From: Amblyornis subalaris
Lineage: Eukaryota > Chordata > Aves > Passeriformes > Ptilonorhynchidae
Direction: 5' to 3'
Assembly (NCBI GenBank): GCA_018881555.1
Contig: JACAXG010000009.1
Coordinates: 12,361,326-12,425,325 of the forward strand
DNA: 64,000 nucleotides
Shown here: piece by piece, positions 25,611-37,937 of the stretch
Numbering within the stretch: position 1 is the first letter of the stretch
Layout: each line of letters starts with the position of its first letter
The notes under the pieces: generated by a model
Told to the model about the DNA's origin: nothing
Database searches by the model: none
What the model saw: only the letters and a program-made list of their open reading frames with translations
Made by a program: the position numbers and the translations under genes

Positions 25611-28600
25611 CTTGCAGCAGCATTGCCTGCCTCACTAACATGAAGCCTTCAGATTTGGCCAGTTCCAAACCTGGCTGGGCAAGCTGGGGGAGGATAATGG
25701 CAGCACCCCTTCAGTGCTGAGGTTCACGTTCTGGCCTCCTGCCGCATGGAGACCTCGTGCACAAAACAGAGAAGTCACCTCTACCCCATTGCACAGACTG
25801 CGGCACAAGGTTCATCCAAATCCCAGCTGCTTCCATTTTCTCCATCACTCTTGGATAGATGTATACATCTACTGGGATGAAGAAAACACCTCAGTCCTCA
25901 TAAACTAAAACCCACAAAGGCTGGAAAATAAGTGAAATGGGGGGATACTGAGCTCTGTAATCAGTGCAGGGAAAGTCAGCTGACTGTGAAGCAGGGGACT
26001 TCTCCAACTCTTGCCCACTTTTCCCTGCTTCTATAAAAGTGTAGTGGACAGTATCAGGAAATGGATTTGAAAAAAAAAAAGATCAGTCTGCATACTCAGA
26101 GGTACATTGTAATACCACCTCTACTGTGGAAAAACACACTCAGAAAGTCCTTTGTCCATGGTATTTGTCTATTTAAAGAGTTTAGGGAAAAAAAACACTT
26201 TTTTCTAGTGTCAATCACTTGTTTTAGAGAGAGAGAGTACTGAGAATTAACTTTATTTATTCATTTGAATGGTCTGCACATGAATAATCTGCTACTTTTT
26301 CTTTTACCTGCTTCAACTTTTCCATCACCATTATCCCAATTGGAATATACCAAAAAAGTGACATTTTGAGATGACAGCTGTGAGTCACCAGGTGACCAAA
26401 ACCGAGTAGTCAAATGCAAGAGAAGTTACTACTCACTACAGACTGCCCAAAGGGACTACTAAAAACCCCAAGATGGGGAATTGCTCTCATCAAAGGGAGA
26501 GGGCATGTTCAGGCAGACAGTCCCTCAGAATGGTTTCCCCTGCCAGCCCCAGTTAATCTCATTTCAGTCTGAGTAAATTGTTCTTAATATAAATCTCTGC
26601 TCTCAGGCACACACTAACAGGAAGAACTGGGTTACGGAAACAAAAACACAATAAAGACTTCTAGCAACTTGCTAACAACAAGGGAGCCTATGGAAACACT
26701 CAGCACTGAGTAAGAGGTGACAAAAGGTATCCCGTGAAAACCCAGAGAAAGGAGGGGCTATCCTCACATGTTTGAGAACTACTGCAACAGTGTATGAACA
26801 CAATTTCCCCTCTTTGTAGCTATTAGGCCCTGCAGACAGTTTCTGTACAAGAGATGCGTGCACATTGTGCCAGGACTCCTAACTATCTAGAAGCAACAGA
26901 ACTGATTTTTTTATTTTATTTTTGCATGTATTAAAGCCTTAACCTCTATATGAAATACATACTTACAGAAAAATCAAACCATGCATTACACAATGGATTT
27001 GGAGCTTTGGTGGATGTGGGTAAGTCTAGAGGTTACACAATAAACTAATATGAATATATATAAATATATACACACGATGAGTAAGTAGTAGATATTCCTT
27101 ATCTATTTTTTAAGCCAAATGCTAAAGCAAACTGACAATCCAAATGTGTATCACGGTGCAAGAATGCATTTCCATATTGATTTTTATTATATCTAGAGTT
27201 GTGAAGAATTTATAAATATAAAGAATATGTAAAGAGAAATATTAGCTTTTAAGTCCATTTCATGGACATGGAAGGTGATGACCAGAAAGGAAAAATGTTA
27301 GATTTGTGCAATAACAGTTTTGAACCAATGTGCTGAATGCAGATAGCAGTGATCATAAGTTACTCGCCATGATGATTGTTATTTTCTGCAATATCTGTAC
27401 ACATTTATTTACACTGCCAAATGTTGTGTCTAAACTACTTGGTAGCTCCTTCTTCCAGAAAGCAATTTTCTAAACCCATGTACTTCAACCTACTAGCAAA
27501 TAATTCATTTTCTAATAAAAATTTTCAAAGGTGTAATTTATGGGGAAATAATACTCAGTATTATGCATTTTTGTATAGTGTCTGTTGCATTTCACTGAAT
27601 GTTGGGTGTGAATTTGGGTTCTCATCATAGAAAGAAGAGCAGTCTGCTCAAATCAGCATTCCTGGTATGGGACAGTACAGTTGCCATCTGTGTCAATGCA
27701 ACAACCCCGCCAAGATATGCCAAGCTCATAGTTTTGACAGAGAATCTTACAGTGCCCTCATCACACTCACTCTCTTTCAATTTACCATACTTCCTTGGTG
27801 ACGGAAACCAAATGTTAAACAGCAAAATGAAGGCTGCTTCAGTTTCCAGCTATGAGATCATTTTTCAAATCTACTGTTTCTAGCTGATGGCCAAGTGAAG
27901 GTCTTGGATGCCTCAGTTCTCCATTCTTAGATGCAAAGGCCCTGTCACAATAACATGAATTCAGATTTTTAAGAAGGTAAGAAGATATTAAACAGTAATG
28001 AAAATAAGATAGCTACACAAGTTATTTGCAGAGACCATGTTGCTGCCTATATAGTATAGTAGCTGTAGCAAAATTGAAAAATTTAATGTTGAAAGCTGAG
28101 AATAATACTACAAAAATTAATTTCTTCATTCAAGTCAATTCCATCAGCAATGAGTACACTGTCACCGTTTTCTGATGCCACAGGCCCAGAGGAAGATGAC
28201 AGCTGTTACTGAAGATAAGATGATTTGTAGAAGTGCTTGAGGATTTACTAGCAAGAAATGAAAGAGGAAACTTCTCCTACCTCTTTAAAGCAGAGGGCTG
28301 GAACCCATGCAATCAATAACAGTAGACCGAACAAAAGCAGAAGAAGCTAAAGGAAATACCTTGACAGGCTAGAAAAAACCCCGCAGAGGTAAGAGACACC
28401 TCTGGAAAATGTAACCTATTAATTTTAGCACTGCAATAGTAATTTAATCACATCATGGCACATTTAGAGCATTGAGAACTAAACTAGAATTCAAGGGGGT
28501 CTTCATTCTCGTTTGGGTTTAAGGGAATAACATCTTTGTCTAACAGACTGACCTACAGACTGTTCCAAATGGTTTTTTTGCAAGAAATGACACTAACAGT

Positions 28601-31600
28601 GTGAAGCAAGAAACATCGGATCAGAACCCTTTCAAGATGCTAGTGCAGAGAAGGGAAGCGTCCTAATCACAAAACTATTTGACACTTGAAATCACCAAGG
28701 CAGGTGGCTTTTGCTCCAAAAAGTGCAGGAGCAAGAGGGACAGGGTGGTGTGCCAGAGCTGCTTGTCCACAAACCTTGCTTTAGCTCCTGCTGAAGGCCC
28801 AGTAAAGACCCTGCCCAAAGGGCTGACCTGCCCTCTCCAGGTCATGCTGCACTAGAGCTGCCTCTCCAGTATGGACACCAGGGTGTGAGCCACTGTGCCA
28901 TCACCTGGATCAGGTGAATGATCTGTCTCAAAACTAACGCTACCAGGAAAAGAAAAATAAAGATTAGTTTTCAGTTGATCAGTAAAGCTTTACAAGTTCT
29001 TTCTACAACAAAGAGCAGGCAAGACTGGCACTTTCTGTGGCATTGCAGGCCCAGGTCAGCAATGCTGCTGCAATGAAAGGCTCCTGCTCACTCCTTCGTG
29101 CACACAATCACCGAGCTGCTAAGCAGATGAACCTTCCTCAGGTGCTTCACATCAGAGAGGTATTTAGTTTAGTGGAGGACAGCTTGGCCTGCAGTTCAAG
29201 CAGACTCAAATTACTGAGGAGTTGGCCCAAAATATCACCAGCCAAAGGCATAGTAACTACTTCTTCCTTGCATTCNGCAGAGAGAACAATATGTCACCCT
29301 GTATTTGAGGCCTGAAAATATTTGATATAATTGGTCAATAGTATCATCAAGATGATTGAAGATGCTGAAATTGATAGAGAGACAAAGCAAAGTGTTCTCT
29401 CTCAGCTAGGCTCTGCTAGAATCTATTGATTTACAGCAAATAAAACAATATGGGAAATAATGTTCATACAACCTTGCTGGTTTATTCTGGTTGCCACTTC
29501 ATTTCAACAAAATGGATGCTATTCAAAGCTGCAATTCTCACAAACTTTAAATTGACCACACACACACTCTCTGTATATAAACACATAGAAGTTAATATTG
29601 AAGATTATGATAGAGGGTACAAAATTATCAAATAAACAATAGGAGAGGAACCAAAATTAAGGCTGATGATGAAATCAGAAGCTCACTATACCATGTTTAA
29701 TTACACAACTATCTTTTTTCTCTTTTTGATAGGACCCCTATCTCATTAAGTGCACAGGAAGATTGTTACTGGGTAATCGAATATTTAATCCAAATTACTC
29801 TGTTCTAAAGTATCTTTGGTCTGCAGAGTAATATACAGACAATAGCCAAGGTGAGAAGGAGAGGAGGGATAGTACGCTGATGATAGCTGGCTCAGCCATC
29901 AGATGTTAAAAGGGTTTGTGCTGTTAACAGTCATCATCAAACTTAAAAGTCCTCCTCTGCAGGCAAAATAACAACATGAGCCACCCAGACACTGCTTCAA
30001 TCCTCAAGACTTTAGTCAATAAGATATATTAAGAGAAAGACAAGAACATAAAATCCTGTGGAGAGTCAGACACCGAGCTATGGCAAATTACACCAGGAAA
30101 TTAAGAATAAGAATACATTAGTAGCCTTATGTCAATTAGGTAAATACAAGTGCATGTGTGACATCAAACATTGACTGAGATAGAGACAAATACGTGGTGT
30201 TTGCTTGTATGAGAGCAAGAGGAATGTCTCCAGCCTCAAGTGCTCAGGTGGGTGACTCAGTTGTCCCAGTTGAAGGGAAGAGAAGACAAAGGCTTTTACC
30301 AATAAACCCGATACTTCACTCATCACTTGTGGCCAGGGGCAAGAGCAGGCTGGGTAAGACAGACCTTATCTGGAAGCTACCTCATTTGGTGTTCCCAACA
30401 TGTGAACTGCGCCAAAGTTGCCAGAAAAGTCAAAGGGAAAAAAAACCTCAATACATTTAGCTTATAATTCCTCTGCACTATTTTACTAGTGTATGACCCA
30501 CCATAACCCAGTGGGTGCAGAAAATACCTTAGTCAAAACTAACTGTGCCTTTCAGAAATTTATTCTTGCACAGTTTTGGCTTCATCCAAAATTCAAAAAA
30601 TCATGGGAATTGGTTTTACATGTCACAGCTTGTTTTCTCTGGGTACATGTGAGAGAATATGCGTACATCTCACAGAAAACATGACGGAGGAAAAAAACAA
30701 CAGCAAGATTTATGAACATGCACTTATTTACACATAATATTCCTTTACTTCTCTTTCAAAACAGACTATTAGTTAACAGAGTTCACAGTGAATATATCCA
30801 AAATATGTACATTATTGGAAGATTACATGCAAAATCATGCATTTAATAGAGCAAAAATACAGGGGTTTTCCACTGTTTTACCTTTATTTCAAAACCTGGA
30901 CTATAAATTAGCTAATAAGGCAGCTGTTGACAAGGAAGACTAATTACTTTATTCACAAATGACCACAGATTAAAATAAATTTTCCTGTTTTCTTGCAAGA
31001 GCTTGCAATTTGACGGATCTTACTTACATATTTTTATAAATGGAAAGTCTGCTACAAAAATTAAAACTGTACTACCAGTAAAGGAAACTTGTTTTATAAG
31101 CTGAAAGAACTCCCAAAAAACAGTAATGATTTTCTTTTTCTCTCACTTTTGTGCTCCACCGAGGTGGTGGTGACATTTTTGCCAGTTAATCCACATTCTT
31201 ATTATGCACTACCGAAATACAAAGATAGAATGTCTGCATTCTCCTCTTTTAAGCAGAATTCTGTATCTTTGAAGAGGGTATTTCATATTATACATGCATT
31301 TTAGATGACCAAACAGTAACAAGAAGAATAAGGACATATTGTGTGTCCTGATCCTACAAACCCTTACTCCAAAAGAAATTTCTGCCTATGTAAGCAGAAA
31401 CCAGTTAACTTAAATACAGGTGTGCAAAAGACAAAAGACATAAACCCTTTCAACAAAGCTTCTTTAGTCACTGTCCTATCAAACAAAAAATTTTAATAAG
31501 ATTAATGAACTAGCTATTCTTTCCTTACATTTGTAGAAATAGTCACATATAGTCACAATGACTTAGTTCTGATTACTATTTTTAAATGTTTTTCTAAGAT

Positions 31601-34080
31601 ATTTCTCTTTTAAANTCCTGGTCTTTTTGTTTGGTAGTGCTTACATTAAATCACATAAATCTACTTCCAAGTGTGCAGGACTGATTTAGGAGTTTCTTAT
31701 TGTATAAAGCAGTCAGTAGGTGAACACTGGACTATTACAAGAACCTTTACAAAAAGAAAATCCAGGTTAGTTCTGTAACCAGCATCTCAGACGATTTTTA
31801 GCAGTAGCTGCTAATAACTCTTAAAAGCCCTGAAGCAGTAACACTATTGTGAACTAACCCCAAGGAACTGCNTCTGCAAATTCTGCTATCAATCTGATGC
31901 TGCAAAGCAGCTCAGTAGTTCCAGAAGCCTTTGTAAATTCCATCTCTTTGAGAATTGGTTTCAACAACTCTCATCTACTGAGTATACGGGGAAAATCTGT
32001 TACTATTGTGGATGGTAAAAATTCAGCTCAGGAAGACTGAAAATTGGCTAAATTAAAACACTAACCTTCACTGTAGCCTAGTATTAAAAATAAGTTATGA
32101 AAAGAAATCAGGCTTCAGGAAATACTACTTTTTCTGCTAGTACACTAGTTTAAAAATGCATACAATAGAATAATTAGTTTTGCTCCACGTGTGCAAAGCT
32201 GTGCTGAACTCCATTATATCCACCTATTCCTTACATTTTCAAAAAGCAAAAGCTTTGGGTTTTTTAAGCAATATATTTATAATACTGTCAAGTACTAAGA
32301 TCAACAATTGATCTGAGTTTTTCCTCTACGGACTAGTAAATCTATAGTAGCAAATTTTGCAGGAGCCATATTAACATCCAGCTTCATATAGTTTTATATC
32401 TTTATTATTACTCTATCTAAAAAAAAAACAGAAAACCTAAATAATAATGATTATTTTAAAAAAGACAAAAACCCTAAGCAAAGTATTGCTTCTGCTACTG
32501 TGTATTTCATATCACATTTGCTCAGTGTATGTACAACCTGAATGACTACCAGCAATTTCAATGCAACAAAATGATTACTACTCACATTATAAAACACACT
32601 TTATATTCCCAATTACCTCTTAGTACAGGTCCTACTGAAAGAAGTTCTAATACAGAGGAAAGACTAAGCACCACTAAGAACCACACAAGTAGTACATGTC
32701 TGGAAGTTTCACATCTGATATTACTGGAAAACAAGGAACTTGCCTAGGAAACTGGGATTTTCCTGCATCGAAGACACAGGTTTTTTGAATGCAAATACTT
32801 TTACAGTTAGTAATAAGAAAGTGGCAGGCAAACAGCATAAGAAATCGAATTCCTGACTTTTTAATATCTATTCAGAATAAATAAATTCATAATTGATCAG
32901 TGATATATTCAGGCGGGGAAACACAATGCTAGCCTTTCATTGTCCATGGACACACAGTCTCATCACCAGAGAGCACAAATGAAATGCTAATGGCAGAGAA
33001 GATGAATGCCAATTTCCTTCACTTTGCTTCAAGTTTCAGTGGCTCCCTACAATAAAAGATAGCTATTTGTGGAGACTGGCTTGTTCCATACCATTAACTC
33101 AGAACAAAACATATTTTTAGTGGGACAGCAGTGTTTACTTGTAAGAACTGATGAATTGTACACCACCATTTATCATTTGTAGACAAAGACATTCAGGCAC
33201 AATTTTGGACATAAATCAAGGTACATGCTCCTAAATAAAAAAGGGATTGCTTAAGTCCCTAAAACTGCATAGATTGAGGTCAGATTGGCCATAGCAACCA
33301 AGAATGGTACTTAGGCCTTCAGTAAGACTTAGCAACCAATAAATGAGCTCAGATCTCTTTTCATCTCCACTGGTGTGAAAGCCAAAATTAAAAAGATTAG
33401 ATCACGCTGCACTCATCACAATAGACTTCACAGTGAAAAAGTCATTTCTAGCCTTTGATTCACATCCAATAAATAACATTCATCCCTTCCATAATGAACA
33501 ACTTTCAAAGTAAATTGAATCTCCATAGTGCTGCTTTCCCTTGCTGCACCGTATTTACATAACAATATATCACAGGAAGCTCAGAGTGGGTCTTGCAAAT
33601 GGAAGACATGTCTTTAGCACTGATTACACTATACTCAGCTTTAAAATGCTTGCCATTTAAACATAATGCACTGTAGATTATAATAAATAATAAACAACAC
33701 TTTAAATATTGCGGTATGAAACTTTGTCAATTTCAATATGGAAATTTCATAGTAAACAGCTCCCTCCCCCTTTCCAGTCCTTCCATTTGAGGATATTCAG
33801 CAAATTCTACTTTCCAGGAGCACTGATGATACTATCTGTCTCACGTTTCCAGGAAAAGGGATAGTACATTATTTCATTTTTACTGCCTCTTTTCGCACTG
33901 TTCCTCCTCTCTCTTATATATCTTTTCAAGTACTTGAACAATTCGTTTTAATGTTCCAAACACATCAGTAACCTATTACTCCAATCTCACACAAAGCACT
34001 ATGTATTGCTCCTTTTCCTCTCCTTGGAGCAGTAGTTATTTTTAAATTGGTGAAGCTGATCACAGCTGCAGGAATCTAAC
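25611..34080. other. Long non-coding stretch with minor simple repeats
   Basis: I see no gene. Simple sequence includes an A-run at 26069-26081, (GA)6 at 26226-26237, an AT/AC alternating tract at 27053-27075 and a short CA run at 29557-29569. The part at 28690-28920 is richer in G and C and looks like old unique or decayed repeat DNA, but I cannot assign a family. Single N bases lie at 29276, 31615 and 31872. Open frames are all under 100 residues with no splice support. Confidence 0.55.
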
Positions 34081-34083
34081 AGA

Positions 34084-34560
34084 TCGAACATATGAAATCA
34101 GAAAACGCATCCAGCAAATGTTTGTGTTGTATTGCCACTGTATGCCCTGTATATCCCATGCTCAGTTTGTCATTATTAAAAACGGATTGTCATTCCCTTC
34201 TGACTGCAGGTTGCATAAACTGACGTTTAAAGGANAGTGTTTGAAAGAAATATATCGAAACAAAAATTCTACACCTAATTAAAAACATGCAGGAATAATT
34301 TCAGCCCTCTGCAGCAACAACTCATGTAGATTATACTACGTGAACTCAGCAGGGAACCTCATTAATTTTTAAAACTCTCTGACCCTAGTGCAGTTAAGAG
34401 TGTAAAAATAATTACAAATTAGGGTTGAGGGAGCACTGTTTTAATATTGCATGTGTGCTATCAGCTACACATTTTATCAGATGTGGATATTTATGATAGC
34501 TAAGCATAATTTTAACATAGCCAAAATTAATTTTAAAAATGCAAATATTAGAGATCTTGT
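34084..34560. promoter_or_regulatory. Candidate conserved non-coding element or enhancer
   Basis: The first 260 bases keep about six CpGs (for example AGATCGAA, AAAACGCATC, TGACGTTTAA and ATACTACGTGAA). The second half is dense in homeodomain- and POU-like cores, including TAATTAAAAA near 34278, TCATTAATTTTT near 34360, AAAATAATTACAAATTAG near 34406 and ATGCAAATATT near 34540. It has no frame and no transposon signature. This mixture is typical of developmental enhancers, but that reading is inference from composition only. One N lies at 34235. Confidence 0.25.
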
Positions 34561-34944
34561 ATTTTTAAGAATGTAACTATAGTAGCCACCACTTCCACAA
34601 AAAAAAAGCCTGTCTGCTTTCTGCAAACATTCTCGTAACACAAAGCACGTCAACTACAAATTAAACGGTAGTAACAGCCTGGATACGGCAGTAAACTAAG
34701 ATATTTCTATAACAAGGCATGTTTGCAATCTACCAATTTCTAACTTATTTAGAAGGCTATAAAATACTTGGTGGAGGGTATAAATATTCTCTCTTACCTA
34801 AAACTTGTCAGAAGAAAGATCCTTCTCCATTGTTGTCACCTCCAGTGCCCCCTCTTGCCACCATGGAGATTGGTTCTGCTATGTTTATTGCTCTGTGCCT
34901 CACTCACAGCCGTGACACTAATCTGCCTGCACAGACCAGCAAAG

Positions 34945-34980
34945 GGGTGTGTGTGAGTGTGCGAGTGTGTGTGCGTGTGA
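34945..34980 (+). repeat. Imperfect GT/GTGC microsatellite
   Basis: This is a 36-base GT-rich tract of interrupted (GT)n with GAGT and GC steps. It lies inside a short open frame on the + strand that begins with a perfect Kozak context at 34857-34866, and it would encode a Cys/Val/Arg-rich stretch. Alternating purine-pyrimidine tracts can be length-variable and may adopt Z-DNA. Confidence 0.85.
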
Positions 34981-35018
34981 GAAAAGAGAGCCTGCTGACT
35001 TCAGGACTGGGAACCTAA

Positions 35019-36215
35019 ACCTCAGGCCAAGTCAAGGCTGAATGAAAATGATCAAAGCTCTGTCCCTCATCAACAGAGTAGACAAGATTTCTCTTCCCCN
35101 TCCCAATGAGAAGTAGGGCTGTCATTAGGGATTCCCACTAAAAAGCCTCTAACAGAGGCAGACCTTCTCCAGACTGCTAGTGCCTGCCCAGCAGCCCGTG
35201 CAGAATACAGGTAGCTATTGTTCCTGAGACAGATATGTAGCCAGCCACTCAGACTCTGACAGATCTCAACAAACCAGTGAGCCTGCCTTCGGTTTAACTC
35301 TTTATTTACTAGCACTTCACTTTTTGAAAAGATCTCCTTTAGCCCTGGAGAGGGAGGAACAGGGAAGGAAAAAAAAGAAAATCAGTAAATTGTTCTGGTT
35401 TTGTTGAGAAAAATGTTTCACGTATATAGGCAGTAATCCTATGCAAATTTAGGAGTATTGACTTTCATTTTAAAATCTNATCTAGTCTGGTGCTGGACAA
35501 CACAGCAATAGCACACTTCAACAGTAAAACAGGATTCCAGTCCTGTAAGGGAAATAAGTCCTGCTCTGCCTTCCTCTGCATTTTCATAATTCATGGGGAA
35601 ATAAAGCAGTTGGAATAGATAACATGCATCTTTGCTCAAATAATCTAGGTATTAAGAAACAGAGAAATTTGGTGCAAAAGCTTCAGCAGTTTTTCCACCA
35701 GACATCCTTTTTAAGCATTGACTGAAAATGAAGTTAGCATCTCCAATAGAATATTGTGCTAGAGCAAGTAGATAGTAATTAACTGGCATAAAAAGCAAGG
35801 ATACTCATTTCAGTCTCATAGCAGCTATATATTTCTATAAGGAGATTTTATTTGCACAAAAAGTTCTGGGTTTTTTTTAATTTTATATGACATGGAGCTT
35901 AAGTATTTATTCGCAAAGACACAGTCAATGAAGCTGTTAGAGAAAATATCCTGACATTTACACTCTGTGCTTGACTTTTAAGAAGTAATGCATTTTTATA
36001 TGAAAAGCTAATGATTCTTCATTCTGTATAACTATTGTAGAAGTTCAAGCCAGGTGCAGACTTCAGGTTTAAAACACTTTTTTTCCTTCTTCTGTGTAAG
36101 TCAGTCTTAATTTCGTTTCAAGCAGGTTGCAGTAGGATCTGCATTTACATGGGTGTACTTGCCTTAGAGTGGGTTGGATTGCTTTAAGGCAATTTTAAGG
36201 TGTAAAGGTTGAAGA
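35019..36215. other. Non-coding stretch, nothing recognised
   Basis: No gene, RNA or repeat family is recognised. Short minus-strand frames at 35070-35315 and 35439-35639 contain N bases (35100 and 35479) and look like chance frames. The part at 35110-35300 is slightly richer in G and C. Confidence 0.55.
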
Positions 36216-36219
36216 TTAC

Positions 36220-36720
36220 CAGCAACATTTTCACACGGCAATAAAATCAGATTTATAAAATACATGGTTTAAAAATAAAATTCAAATTGAGACTGCTAAC
36301 ACAAGTGCAAATTAGGGACATGATGTCAAAAGCAGTATTTTAACCTGGCAGACCCTATCGACTCAGAGAAGCCTCCCTACGTATTAAAAATAAACAATCA
36401 TTTTATCAGCAACTTCCAAATGACATGCTAAAAAACCTGCATGTGATTTAATTTGAAAGTTGCCAGTGGTCACTTTGGAGCATTTCAGAGCAATCTCTTT
36501 TGCATGTTTGAGAATTTAATTACATTCCTACAAAAATGCCAGGCATTCGGAGCTATTCAAAATTCTTCCAGTGCAGCAAGGAAACAAACAGACAAATAGG
36601 AAAGCAAAACAGTGTTATTGAGCATAACACGCCCTGCGTGGCAGAATACCTCTAGACTACTCAATGCATTTTAAAGAACCAGGACTTTGCATTCAGAGAC
36701 CTCGTTGCTGTTTAATTCCA
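36220..36720. promoter_or_regulatory. CpG-retaining patch, candidate conserved non-coding element
   Basis: About seven to eight CpGs persist here in AT-rich sequence, among them TTCACACGGC near 36230, CCTACGTATT near 36376, GCATTCGGAG near 36544, ACACGCCCTGCGTGG near 36628 and CCTCGTTGC near 36700. There are also TTTAATTTGAAAG and TTTAATTACATTCC type AT cores. No coding frame or transposon signature was found. The reading as a regulatory element is inference. Confidence 0.2.
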
Positions 36721-37800
36721 CAGTATCTTTTTCATATCAATTGGAATATCAGTCCTTAATGACAGACATATTCTTTGGACTGTAATTTTTACCATCAATT
36801 TAAGTAAATGCCTGGTGTTATGTAGGAAAAAAAGGTTTCAATTATAAATATGTTTGCAAATTAATAATGTTCTTAGATAAAAAGATTAATTTATTATGAA
36901 TTCTGAAGCATTGTGCACCAGTTTCCCTTCTATTAGAGCAAACTAGTAACAAACTGTTGCCACTAAATGGAATTAAAAATTTCTGGGAAAATATATGCCA
37001 GGAAGACACTCTGCCACTAGTGTACAGCATGAAAAGCTGTGATAGCCCCTCGCTGGTGAGAATGTGGCATGGAGCTGCAACAACAAAAGAATGTGGACAG
37101 GTTACTGTCTGGAAATGCCTGCTCTGCCCAACACATGTATTCTGCTGTGAAACCGAGCCCACTGGTACCATGCCATGAAAGCCTGCTCTGAAGGCTTCAC
37201 AAGGTCTGCCAAGGACCATGTGACAAGCTCCTGAGCATGGTCATAGTTGATTCCAACCTCTTGCTAGGCCTTGCTAAGTGTAATAACCCTGGGACAGTTC
37301 ACCGTGAATCAAGGATCCCATACGTCTTCCAGCACCGTGTTATCCTGGTACGTCCTCATCTGCTGCTGGCTTGGTATCTCCATGAACATACACACCATTC
37401 AAAAACAACACAGCATTAGTAAATACCACTTTACAGGAAGATAAGAATGAAAACTTTCTGGAGGGAGCTCGTGTCAGAGTTGGGCACTTCACGGGAAGAC
37501 AGAGAAGTTGGCACTTGCTTTGAAGGTGTGACCTCCTCCTCAGAAACCCTCCCTGTTTTTACTGGAGCGATCCCCAGGCTGCATCCATGAAGAAACAACT
37601 TTCCAACTTTCTTCAGGTTTTGAGACACGAGTTGAGAGAAATATTCTGCCCAAAGATTTTCATAGTTTCTGGAGGTTGCCTTTGAGTGGGCCAATAGCCA
37701 TTCTTGCCAGTCATGTCTACACCAGTAACAGATGTCTTGCTATAAATTACACATTATGGGATTTATGTAAAGGATGATGTTTGTTTATACTCATTGGCCA
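36721..37800. other. Non-coding stretch with overlapping chance frames
   Basis: This block holds the 125-codon minus-strand frame at 36842-37219 and several shorter frames on both strands. They overlap one another in opposite directions, have no splice acceptor or donor in a useful place, and translate to sequences I do not recognise. I treat all as non-coding. No repeat family is seen. Confidence 0.45.
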
Positions 37801-37804
37801 TAAT

Positions 37805-37937
37805 TTTTTCTCTCTCTCTCTTTTTTTTTTTTTTATTTTAAACAACAAAAACCACAAAGGCACAGAGTGGAAGGGAAAAAAGGGGCCACTTAAGGGGGAG
37901 AAAAAGCAAGGCTTTTTTCCTTTTTTTTTTTCTTTCT
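37805..37937. repeat. Paired CT/T tracts
   Basis: A (CT)n tract followed by a long T-run lies at 37805-37834, and a second T-run block lies at about 37913-37937. The 78 bases between are purine-rich on the + strand (AAAAAAGGGG and GGGGGAGAAAAA). Such arrangements can form triplex or slipped structures. The second T-run could also be the minus-strand A-tail of an unrecognised retroposon, but no body sequence supports that. Confidence 0.7.

Noticed and set aside
26031..26039. TATA-like CTATAAAAG as a promoter
   Set aside because: There is no initiator, CpG island or downstream gene. Isolated TATA-like words are frequent in AT-rich DNA.
36842..37219. 125-codon open frame on the minus strand
   Set aside because: It overlaps a 73-codon frame on the opposite strand, has no splice or promoter support, and the translation resembles no family I know. 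The composition is that of a chance frame.
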